Origin: Ianthella basta
Lineage: Eukaryota; Porifera; Demospongiae; Verongiida; Ianthellidae
Assembly (NCBI GenBank): GCA_964019415.1
Contig: OZ025888.1
Location: forward strand, 3,061,819 to 3,125,818
DNA length: 64,000 bases
Direction of reading: 5' to 3'
Position 1 is the first letter of the stretch. Every line of letters begins with the position of its first letter. Under the pieces are notes generated by a model. That model saw only the letters and a list, made by a program, of their open reading frames with translations. It did no database searches and was not told where the DNA came from. Both the position numbers and the translations under genes were made by a program. Positions 44,637-56,600 of this stretch are shown here, piece by piece.

Positions 44637-47600
44637 CACGCACGCACACACGCACGCATGCATGCACACACCACACACAAGCACAGAAAAATCTCTACCA
44701 GCACAGACAGACACATGACTGCTTACAGCACATGCATATACAATGAGTATTTACAACAACATAGAAATAATAAAAATTTTCTACAAAAATTGTAAGGATG
44801 TAGGGATGGCATAAGAAAAAGGACAGGAAACAAGTAAAGGCCGTTACACAGTGGAGCATTAACCATGGTCCCTACATGCAAGAGTGTTGCACTTTATAGT
44901 TCTACATCCTTGAATGTAGGGACGATGGTTAATGCTCCACTGTGTAACAGCCTTTACTTGTTTCTGTTCTTTTTATGCCATCCCTACATCCTTACAGTTC
45001 TGTAGAAAATATTTATTATTTCTAGTTTCTGTACTTTTTATAGTGGGCAGCTAAGCTGAAGCAACACACTTAGTCTGAACCATAGGGCATTGGTGCAGGC
45101 ATTATACCTCATTTCTGTAATCCTGGAGCTCAAGGTGTGGGCTAGCACCTAGGTTCCATGCTAACCCAGCGAGAAACGGTGACAGGAAGCCAATCGTGGC
45201 GGGGAAATGCATGACCGTGAAAGTCCTTCAAACGGCGCACAAGCTAACTGCTGCAGCTGCTAACAATGGCACCAGTCACTCCGGTTTCATCCGGTTTAAT
45301 TACATAATTTGAAAATGGCGTCTGTCCCGCTTGGCCAAGCAACACAGCAGGAGTCGTGGCAAGCACCGTCTTCCGCAATACCTCGTGCCGACTTCTAACC
45401 TACAAAGGAATGCAGCCAGCCAAAAATGGTGCAATATGATGCGAGAAGTATTTTCCTGGTTTCTCTGGTTCGTGCGCTATGGCTGTCAAAAAAGAAGAAA
45501 AATAAGAAGAATAAGAAGAATAATAAGAAGACAAAACATGAGAAATGTCGAGGGCGCTGTCTACGTGTAGGCACACCTTCGCTGGGAAGTAAGATTAGCT
45601 ATGTGCACTATTCAGTCCCTGCTTCCTCGTGGTAAGCTTTGCTTGCCGGTTTTCGGTCCTATTCAGGAGTAGTGCGACCTTTCGTTTGTATTATGGCATA
45701 CAAACAACCACTGCCATCCCTACATAGACAGCACTACCATGCTGTCTAGCTAGAAATAATAAAAATTTTCTACAAAAATTGTAAGGATGTAGGGATGGCA
45801 TAAAAAGGACAGAAACAAGTAAAGGCTGTTACACAGTGGAGCATTAACTATGGTCCCTACATGCAAGAAAGTCGCACCTTGTATTCCTACATCCTTGAAT
45901 GTAGGGATGATGGTTGATGCTCCACTGTGTAACAGCCTTTACTTGTTTCTGTCCTTTTTATGCCATCCCTACATCCTTACAATTTTTGTAGAAAATTTTT
46001 ATTATTTCTAGTTTCTGTACTTTTTATAGTGGGCAGCCAAGTTTAAGCAAGACACAGTCACTTAGTCTCAACCATAGGGCATTGGTGCAGGCATTATACC
46101 TCATTTCTGTAATCCTAGAGCTCAAGGTGTGGGCTAGCACCTAGGTTCCGCGTTAACCCAGCGAGGAATGGCGACCGGAAGCCAATCGTGGCTGGGAAAT
46201 GCATGCATGACCGCGAAAGTCCTTCAAACGGCGCGCAAACTAACTGCTGCAGCTGCTAACAATGGCACCAGTCACTTCGGTTTCATCCGGTTTAATTACG
46301 TAATTTGAAAATGGCGTCCGTCCCGCTTGGCCAAGCAACACGGCAGGAGTCGTGGCAAGCGCCGTCTTCGGCACTAACTCGCGCCGCCTTCTAACCTACA
46401 AAGGAATGCAGCCAGCCAAAATGGTGCAATATGGTGTGTGAAGTATTCTCCTGGTCCCTCTGGTTCGTGCGCTACGGCTGTCAAAGAAGAAGAAGAAGAA
46501 GAAGAAGAAGAAGAAGAAGAAGAAGATGAAACGTGGGAAATGTCGAGGGCGCTATCTACGTGTAGGCACACCTTCGCTGTGAAGTAAGGTTATATATGTG
46601 CACTGTTTAGTCCCTGCTTTGTCATGGTAAGCTTCGTTCGCCAGTTTTCGGTCCTGTTCAGGAGTAGCGCGACTTTCCGTTTGTATTACAGCATACAAAC
46701 AACCACTGCCATCCCTACATAGACAGCACTACTGTGCTGTCTGATAATGTACCAAGGAGTGCACAGTTGAGAGAGTAGCTAGTGTTCTGTGATGGCAAAA
46801 GCTACGTACGTGGTTTGCTACAGCACAGTATGCATGGACCAGTTTCTGAAGAGCATTTAGAAGGCAGCTGTGCGTGCTAAGCTTTTCAACGCTACAGATG
46901 TTGAAAATGTTAGCGTGTACATATCACGGAGCTCACCAGTTTCTACGTTACTCCTGTTATGTGTTCCACACGGCGGAGTGAAGTCCTCCGAGGTGGCCAT
47001 GGCCATTATCGAAGAAGACGCCAGGTGATGTTGATGACCTGTTGGGCGCTGTCTCGAAGCTGTCTCTTTGCCTGTCGACTAGAAGTCCTGTAGGAGTCTG
47101 TTCCACGATTGGCGGCAGATGAGGACGTCCAAAGTTCGCTAAGACTACGTTTAGAAGCCGCACACAATATAAATTCCCTATCCTCAATACTTTGGTCACT
47201 ACATTATAATATAAAAGCTAGCACAGTTATACTACTGCAGTTTATGTATTATATAAACTGACATACCAACATATATACCACTGGAAACAGGACACGAAGC
47301 CATACAACAAAATGTCAAAACTAAAACAATTTTAGGGGTTGCCGCAGGCAGCCCCTAAAAATGCTAAAAGGGTGAAGAGAACACTTCACAGTTATCAAGT
47401 TTTGAATTAAGGTCTGGAAACCCAAGTAACTCTACAAACTCTCACAGGAACCTGAAGATCCTCATAGGCACCAGTGGACATGCATCTGTTGCATCTATTG
47501 AGTGCATTACTGGAGAAGATGAATAACCTATGTAGCTTATACTATGGTACACATAGTATGCTTTGATCCCCTTAGGTGCTAATGAGGTCTCATAAAAGGC

Positions 47601-50600
47601 ATGCACAAGATCTTAGTGATTATGGTAATGGGGAGCCAGCCTAAATCACCTAGATGAGCTACAATCGGCCGCAAGGCAGCTAGGTGAACAACACCCCGCT
47701 ATGAACATGGCCCCATCAGTCCCTCAACTGGCACGAAGCGTTCCGAGCCAATTTCCGGCAAGGCGCCGATTTTATGGCTGAACAAACATACATAAAAATC
47801 CTAGATCCCGTGAATTATAGTAAGATTATATACCCCTATGCCATAGCGGTGCATGGATGTGTGTACATGTATAACACCATGCACCACCACAAACTGTGTA
47901 GCTAATCTGTGTATGTGCCATAAACATTTGTAGCCAGGGAGAGGTGAACATCATAGGAAATCTGTAGCAGCTATATTTCGTACCACTCAAGGACATCCTG
48001 GGCAATATTCATATTACCCAGGATATCCTGAGCAATATTCATATTACCCAGGATATCCTGGGCAATATGAATATTGCCCAGGGTGTGGCTTGTATTTCCA
48101 GGATGTGGCTGTATGAAATCTCGAAGGTCTCAAGCATGCAAGCTAACTAGCTTGCTGCATGTGAGAGAGCATAGGCATTGCCGTTGACACTTCCAGCACG
48201 ATGGCGGATGGTGAACTGAAAGAGTTGTAAGGCAAGTCGGTTGCTGGTGTTTTTAAGCCTCTCCATCCATACAAGTGAGCGATGATCAGTCTCAATGCAA
48301 AAGGGTCAACTAAGCAGATATACACAAAAAGCACGGACCCCCAGCTTTATAGCCAAACACTGCTTTTCGGTGGTGGAGTACTTTTGTTCACTGAATAGTA
48401 GCTTTCAGCTCCAGTACGCCACTGGCTGTTCAAGACCATCATCACCAGTTGGCTTAGAATGGCACCAACACCATGCTCTGATGCATCGGTCTGGAGTATA
48501 AATGACTTTTCAAAGTAGTGACTCATGCGTATGGGCACAGTGATGAGCAACTGCTTGAGCTTGGTGAAAGCTTACTCACATGCCTCTGTCCATACTACCT
48601 TATGGGGGCTGTTCTTCTTGGCGAGGTTAGTGAGGGGCACTGCGACTGCCGAGTAGTACTCCACAAAACGACGGTAGTAGCCTGTGAGTCCTTAAAAGGA
48701 ACGTACTGCTTTCTTGGTCTCAGGAGTTGGAAACTGTCACACTGCAGTGGTCTTATCTCCCTCAGGCTTGACAGTTCCACTGCCAACAATATGACCTAGA
48801 TAAACACATTTAGAAGCCCCAAACTCACATTTTCTGGCCTTTACAGTCAATCCTGCCTGACGGAGTTGTCCCAGGACCATTTGGATGTGGACAGGTGGTC
48901 CTCAAACAGTCAAATGATCTCAGCATGCAGCAGCAAGGTCGAGTCCATCAGTCTCGGGAAGGTTGCGGGTGCCCCTTCAACCCAAATGACATCATGTTGA
49001 ACTGGTACAATCCAAATTGGAGTAGTAAAGGCTGTCTTTCACCTGTCTTTCATAGCCACCGAGACCTGCCAATAGCCTTGTGTCTGATCCAGAGTCGAGA
49101 TGTAGGTGGACTTCCCTACATGATTAATGAGGTCATCTACCCTGGGCATTGAATAGGCATCACTGAAATCTGGTTGAGTCGCCGATAGTCCACACAGAGT
49201 TGTAATGACCCCTCCTTGTTCTTACTGGAACAATTGGGACACTCCACTCATTTGCCGCTGGTTCAATAATTCCTGAGGAACCATCTCCTCTAGTACATCC
49301 TTCACTGCCTGACGGTAAGCATGTGATAACCTATACTGTGGAAGTCTCACCGGCTGTGTTGAACCCGTCTCAATAGCGTGCTCCATCACCAAAGTCGTCC
49401 CAGGCTTTTCCTGGAAGATATCTGAGAATTCCTCCAGTACACCTAGTAATGCAACATGGTGAGCCTGGCTCAACCTCTCTGCAAGTCCAGCTTCAGTGAC
49501 TGTGCTGCCCTTGTTACCACTCCATACCGGCAGATCATGCTCACTGGTTTCCAGCACTTCCTCACACCAGTAGCTAGTTTCAGTGGGGTCAATCACCTGC
49601 CATTTCCGCAACATGTTTATATGGAAGAGTCGTTTTTTTTCCTGCGATCATGCACATGATCAACATAGTTGACTTCTCCTACTCGCTTAACAATGCAGTA
49701 AGGTCCTTACCACTCCGCTGCCAGCTTGCTGGTCGTGGTTGGAAGGAGAATCAATACCTGATCTCCTACCTGGAAGGAACTCTCTTGCTGCCTGATCATA
49801 CTACTCCTTCTGGGTGCTCTGTGCTGACTGCAGGTTGGTACAAGCCAGCTGAGACATCTTCTCCAGCTACTCTTGCAGTAACAGTATGTACAGTACAACA
49901 CTCGCATCGGGGCTTCCCAGGATTCATAAGATGTCCAGAGGTCCTCAGACAGCCCTCCCATAAAGGAGTTCAAATTGGGAGAACCCGTGGAGGCTTGGGG
50001 TACTTTCTGATACGCAAATAGCAGGAATGGGATGAGCTTATCCCAGTCCTTGCCTTCTGTTTGTGCAACCTTCCGGAGCATCACTGTGAGCGTCTGATTA
50101 AAACGCTCAACCAGTCTGTCAGTTTGAGGATGGTAAGAGGAGGTGTGAATTTGATGCACATGCAGCAGCAGACGGTACAACTCGTTGAGAAGACAAGATG
50201 TGAAATTGCTTCCTTGATGAGTTAGTATTTCTCAAGGGACTCCAACTTGAGATAACACCGTCAGCAATTCCTCTGTGACATGCTCAGCATCAATGGATCA
50301 AAATGCCACAACCTCAGGGTACCGTGTGGCATAATTGCATATGACCAGGACATATCGTATCCGCTCTAAAAATTCGTCACCCTTATTGCAGCGAAAATTT
50401 CGTCTTTTGAGGCAATTAGAGCTGAAATGGAGAAGACCATCGAAGGTGATGAATATTTAGAGTTTTCGAACCAAACATTAGAGCAAAGGCGAAACATTAG
50501 AGAGCTTTTCAGTATGGGTGTTCCTTGCTGAAATGGCCACTTTCACGTTGACTGTGCGAACAGCAGTGCGAGGCTACTGTCCGAACAAGAAGGATCTGGA

Positions 50601-53600
50601 GACAATTCGCAATCGCTGAACTCCATTGTCGCACCAAAAGGAAAATGAACGACGTACACAGCGTTGAGAAGGCTTATAGACGAACGAACAATGCCAGAAG
50701 GACAAAGACAACAGCGAGCGTTGTTGGCTTTGTTCCTAGGCTTTGTTCCTTGGCTGTCACAGCCATATTGCAGGCATTTCCGACGAATATTTAGAATGCT
50801 TCCTGTTCATGACAAACATTAGAGGCCAATGGCAGAAATTAGAGAGACAGGAAATTCGTCACGACTAGAGTACACACTTTGAGCATATTTTTTCCCCTGA
50901 CAAAAATTAGAATGATGAATTTTTAGAGCGGATACGGTACCTCTTTCCTGCACTGCTCTTGGGCAATGGACCCACAATGTCTTGCAATTCAGCCAAATGG
51001 CTCCTCAATCACCAGCAGGGGTGACAGCAGCACGCTCCAGGGCCTGCGTTGAGATGTCTTCTGGCACACTTCACAAGTACAGCAGTGGTCTGCAACATCA
51101 CGGTACAATGTAGGGCAGTAAAATCTCTGCAAATGCATAGAGCAGTCTTCCTTTTCCCAGATGGCCCGATAATGGGATATCTTGGGCTACTCAATGACTG
51201 TTTTACGGCACTGCATGGGGAGGACGAGCTGTTCTGTGGCCACCTCCTCGTCACGCCCAGGTGGAGCCCACTGGTGATAGAGCAGCCCATCCTTTTGGAA
51301 GAACCCAACTCCCACTTAACATGGTTGCCCATCTGCTGCATTCTGGACTGCCTCCAGGGCTGTGTTAGATGACTGTAAGGTTCCTAGGTGGTCTGCGGAG
51401 ATGTCAAGGGGGTGAGAACCCTCTTCCAATGGCACATTAACCACTGCTGAATCATCCTCTTCCGCCATGACCCCAGCATAGGTAGGCTGTTCTTCCCATT
51501 TCGAATCTGAGCCCCGAAACATCGGGTTCGAATTCGTCCTCCTCTGAAGAGATCATCCTCAAGGTTGGACATCCACTCGACCACTTCTTCTACTCTTGTG
51601 CTTCCAGTACCCGACTCACGTTTCTTCTGGCGAGTGTCCTTCTCTGTGAGCGTCTGACGTCTCTGAGTCCGTGTCACTATTGCCATGGCATCAGCACAGT
51701 AGTCGGTACGCAGCAGGTAGGGGAGCTTGGGAACATCAGTCCCCAGTAGCATGTCAACAGGTAGCTGACACTGCAGCTCTCACCTCCATGGTCCTCATAC
51801 TCACAACAACCTGCAGCAGTGCTACCGGATACAACACTGTGTCCCCATGTGCACAGTGAATGACCATGGCCTCTCCTTCCAGCAACCGGCTTCTGGGAAC
51901 CAACTCCTGATGCACTAGTGTCTTTGAACACCCAGTGTCAAGGAGGATCTTGTCCACAGGCCTCCCTTCAACTGACCCCTTCCTGGTCAAGTCTGTGCCG
52001 GTCATCATTCACTCTGCCATCTTCTTTAGCAACTTCTCCCTGCAGAATAGAGCATTACTAGGACAGTTAGGGGCACAGTGACCCTTCTAGTGACAATTGA
52101 AACATTCAATGTCCTTGAGGTCTCTCTTAGGCTTCCTGCCAGCCTCCCTTTTGCCCTTCTCTTGCTCCTAAGTTAGGTACAGACTGCAGTCTCGTGCCAA
52201 GTGACCAAACTTTCGGCACTTACCACATCCGAGAGATTGGTGTCAATCAGGGGCTTTCTCCTCTTCTCCTTTCTCTGCAGCATCATCCTTTCTCGCTGCG
52301 ATATAATCATTAGCCAGTCTACCAGCTTCTGCACTGGTCTTTGGCTTCCACTCTTTGACAGAAATGAAAGCATCCTCAGGGAGTGTGTTCAGGAGTTGTT
52401 CCAGGACTACCAGGTCCCTGGGTTCCTCAATGGATGTGCATGATTTCATCCACTTACCTGCAAGGTCTTCAAGCCTTGCTGTCAACTCCCGATTGGACTC
52501 TCCCGGTCCCGACTTTGCTGCTCTGAAGCGCTGACAGTAACTCTCCTCTGCTATATGATACCGCTGTAGAGCTGCTGACTTCAGCTGATCATATTTACTA
52601 GCATCAGTGACTGAGAGCTCAGCATACGCCTGCTGTGCTTTCCAACCAACTGTGGAGCCAACTTGAAGGTCCACTTGTCCTTCTTTACCCCGTATGCACC
52701 CATCAGCCATTTAAAGGTCGCTTCAATGTTGTCATTCTCTGTCAATTTTGCCACCTTCATGTCCTTATTGCTCTCAGATTTGCGTGCAGCAGCCTTACCT
52801 TGCTTCTTTACACCTTCAGCAAGTGCCTGCAACAGGAGCATCTGCTTCTAGGACTCTTCTTCACGCTTCGTGAGATCTTCCTTGCGTCTCCAGTGTTCTT
52901 TGCATAGTTCCACCTCTTGCACTCCACACTGTTTTCTTCCTTGTGCCGTCGCCGTTCTTCCATCAGCTCCTCTTCGTGCCGCTGTCTATCTTCCAGGAGG
53001 GTCTTCCATCATCTGCACCAGGTCCACTGACTCTCTACCTTCTGAGATACTGGACTCTTCTTGTTGTATTGGACACCCAATCTTGTTGTCATTTTCTAAA
53101 CAGTCATTCCGCGGTGTTCATCTCGGCAACTCTTGCTGTCGATCAATCCCACCATTGCCACCACGTGTAGAGGATTGGAGGATAGCCCCTGCAAACGCTA
53201 ATGGTCATGATCAGCAAAGGATCGATCAAATGACAAGAACAACTACAAAAAAGCACTCACTACACGTAGTCACTGTCTTGTCCTACAATACACGTGCTGT
53301 AGCCAACTATAGGTACAATATATATGCAGCACCACTAAAAACAGACACACTAATTAACTAACACATAAAAGCAACTATTTTAAGATTACAGGTTACTATC
53401 ACATCATAACTGCACAACTCAACAGGCCTATTACAAAAATCAACAAACTCACACACAGCTAGAAACACAATAGAGGTCCAGTCCTCCATACAGTGCCACC
53501 ACCACCGTCACTGCCACCACCACTGCCATCACCACCACACAATGCAAGTTACAATATGTGTATCCAGTATATGCGCCAGCGCAACAAGAAAAAATACCAT

Positions 53601-56600
53601 CAGTGCAAGCTACATAGGGTCACCACCACCAGTGCAAGCAGAGAATTAGCGCTAGTTGCTGGAAGGATAAACACCACCAGTGCAAGTTCTGACAGTAACC
53701 ACCACAAGTGCCAGTAGAGTTCTGCACTTTTTGGCCACAGGAAACCATCACCAGCGCATGTACTAGCAGTTCAGGACTAAATGCGCAAGTACAGTGTTTG
53801 CGCCATTGAAGGTAGAAAAGATCCACCAGCACAAATTGCAGAGGGACAGGACCAGCATGGGCACCATTGGAGTGCATCATGTGGCAAGGAATTGTCACTT
53901 GCACAAGAGTCTGCCATTCTGTACTCTTAATACTCTTGTGCAAGTAACATTAGCTTGGTGCATCCGTGCTTGTCCTGCATTTCTAGAACTTGCACTGGTG
54001 GTCTTTTATGGCTTACAGTACCAAGTGAGGTCGAAGTTCAGAGTTCAGCCTGGAGTCGCTTGATGTTTGTGCCAAGTGAGGTCAAAATTCTGAGGTGAGC
54101 TTTGAGTTGATTGACATTTGCGCCAAGCATTTATCAAACTGCTGCAGCACTGACTACCACATATACTTCATTGGCACATGTGGTCCCAAACCTTCTGTTA
54201 TACTTGCGCTGGTGGTCTTTGTCTACCACTAACTGGCAGATCTACTCTGCTGGCACTTGTGGGCCTGAGCCTCTGTTACTTGCGCTGGTGATTTTTCTTC
54301 TAACAACAATTAGTGCACATACTCTACTGGCACATGTGGTGTTCATATTGTTACTTGCACTGTGTGGTGGTGGTGGTGGTATAAACATACTTAGACCACG
54401 ATGCAACAAATTGCTGTAATCTGGTTAGTCCAATGGAGGTGTTCTAAATCGCCTATACCACCTCTGATTCACTTATACCACCTCTGATTCAACTTATACC
54501 ACCTCTGGTAGCTTCTGGCACTTCAAGGCAATTTTTGACAATGTAGCCACGACAAGCTTGGAGCGAATTAACTTTAGCAACGTTCTGAGGTACTTCACAG
54601 CAGCTGGGCTTCGCAGGGTCGTTTCCGCACACTTTATGCTGCCGTTTGACTATTCGGCTACCTTTTGTCGTCATTTCTCGATAGAACTGGCCAGCGCGGT
54701 CCTCCCCTGTATTGACGCTGGTTGCTATCACAGTCTAAACACCTTATACTGAGCTCTTTCGGTGTCTACTGGATTTCGAACACCTAGGAAACCGATATAG
54801 AGGTCCTAGCGCTTTACGCGTGGCCTATATAGTAATCAGTTTCCCACGGTGTTCTAAATCCTGTAGACACCTTGGACCTCGGTATAACCTATATATATAT
54901 TATACAACCAGAAGCGTAGCACGAAGCCATACAACAAAATTGCAAAACAAAAACAATGTAGAGGCTACCCCCTGCTGTGGCAGCCCCTAAAACATCACTT
55001 TCTAATCCTGCAATACAAACTAGTCCCAAATGTCCTTCACAGCATTTTGCCAAAGATATTTCATGCAATAATATAATGTGCAATGTTTTCTACAAGTGAA
55101 CATTAACAACAGCACAACTCACCAAGTCAATCATATCCTCATCAAGGACAGTATCCATGCTAAGCTTGTACACGATATGTAGGGGAGTCATTGCATCTTT
55201 TACTAACTTCTCCTTCATCTCCAAAGCACACTGTATAAGACCATAACAATCCAATGTGTTGTTGGTGCATCAAATGCAATTACGTGCTTTCATTGGGACT
55301 ATACAACCATAGATAGAAAACTAAGGTTAAACACTTGGAAAATTGCAACCATGGGTAATTCAACGCATACTTTGCAACTTTATAAAGAATACAGTATAAC
55401 TTTGTACTACACTATGTGTGTGATTACATAGAAGATTAACATAAGCAGCCCTCTACTCGAAGGGAAAAGGAAGAGTAACCCCATGAGACTGCTTGAATGT
55501 ACACAGTTATAGAGCTGTACCTTGATAATGAGCACTTCATCATAAGACAGGGGCTCTTCTTCTTCATCACTGTCAGGCGTCTCTACATGAGTTTCACCAT
55601 GCAACTTGACAAGCTCACGTAGCTCTGAGAACAAAGCACAGAATGATATCACACTAAGGAGGTCCGCATGACTATGGCAGTATGCACATCCATGATAGCG
55701 CCTCCCCACCCCCTTGCAAAGTGACATAGCCTAGTTGTTGTTTATCAATACATTTTCTGCTGTACAACGATTACTCACAGTTAATACATTGTACACTGCT
55801 GAGGGTGGTTCTTTCATGCAGCTAGCTACAAATGTTTATGAGTATAACTGAACAAGAAAACAATTGCTTTGCTTGTGAGTAAGTTTGCTTTGTTCAATTG
55901 TACTACAGTATCAAGAAAGCTACAAGCTAATAAATATGCAGTGAGTACAATGTGTGGTGAGTACAACTTTCACAAAGCAAACAAGTTTGTTTTGTTCAAT
56001 GGTACTCTGAAGAAGGCTGCAGCATGCAGCTGAGACGTCAGTAATGATTCAATGAACAGATTTGGGTCGGAAGTGATTGATTTTGATCTATGATTACATA
56101 AGCAACTTGTGATATGTATCGTATGTTCCAGATATCTCTTCTGTAACAGCATAGGCCCTGAGTTCAAGCCTAGGTTGCGACTAATTTCCCAACTGTTGCT
56201 ACCTTTCCCGTTAAGATGTGAGGTTGGATACCTTTGCCACAGTGTGAAGACAGCAAACCAGCCACATTCTTATGTCATTCAATAAACACCTACAATCATA
56301 TGTTATACAGATGTGCACACCCATAAGAGCTAGGCTCATGCAATTACAGGTATGTTCAGAGGCATATAACAACATGCACTTTACTGCTTGGTAGTCATTT
56401 GGTTGGAAGCTAACCTGCTCTTCGGTAGAAAGTGCCATGGTTTCCCCCTATTAAGCAGTCAAGGAGCTTCGCAATTGGGTAAGCAATAATGAAGAACAAT
56501 GCCATTAGGAAGATCACCAGTCTAATGAAGAGGGAGAAGACACCACCTATGCATATACAGTGTAAGAGCACATTTGCCATTTCATATAGTACATGAAAGT

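Larger units (their letters stand above)
48143..53100 (-). mobile_element. Ty3/Gypsy retrotransposon with integrase before RT (Gmr1-like), degenerate
   Basis: Minus-strand order is gag (53.0-52.2 kb), zinc knuckle (about 52.15 kb), protease (52.0-51.7 kb), integrase (51.27-49.65 kb), reverse transcriptase (49.6-48.6 kb), RNase H (48.5-48.14 kb). Ordinary Gypsy elements have integrase last. Integrase upstream of RT, with gypsy-type sequences and a SCAN-like gag, is the known arrangement of Gmr1-like elements. Multiple stops and frameshifts and a MITE in the integrase make it inactive. LTRs were not identified. Confidence 0.85.

Noticed and set aside
44445-44795. 116-codon plus-strand frame
   Set aside because: Runs through the CA microsatellite and overlaps a foldback element.
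51500-51540. tRNA-like B-box GGGTTCGAATTCG
   Set aside because: No matching A-box or cloverleaf at the right distance; the bases encode part of the protease-integrase linker of the Gypsy element on the other strand.
53160-53480. 5' LTR of the Gmr1-like element
   Set aside because: No matching direct copy found between 46.7 and 48.1 kb and no clear primer-binding site; not called.
56145-56190. GAGTTCAAGCC, a possible B-box of a tRNA-derived SINE
   Set aside because: No convincing A-box upstream and no second copy in the window; could be chance.
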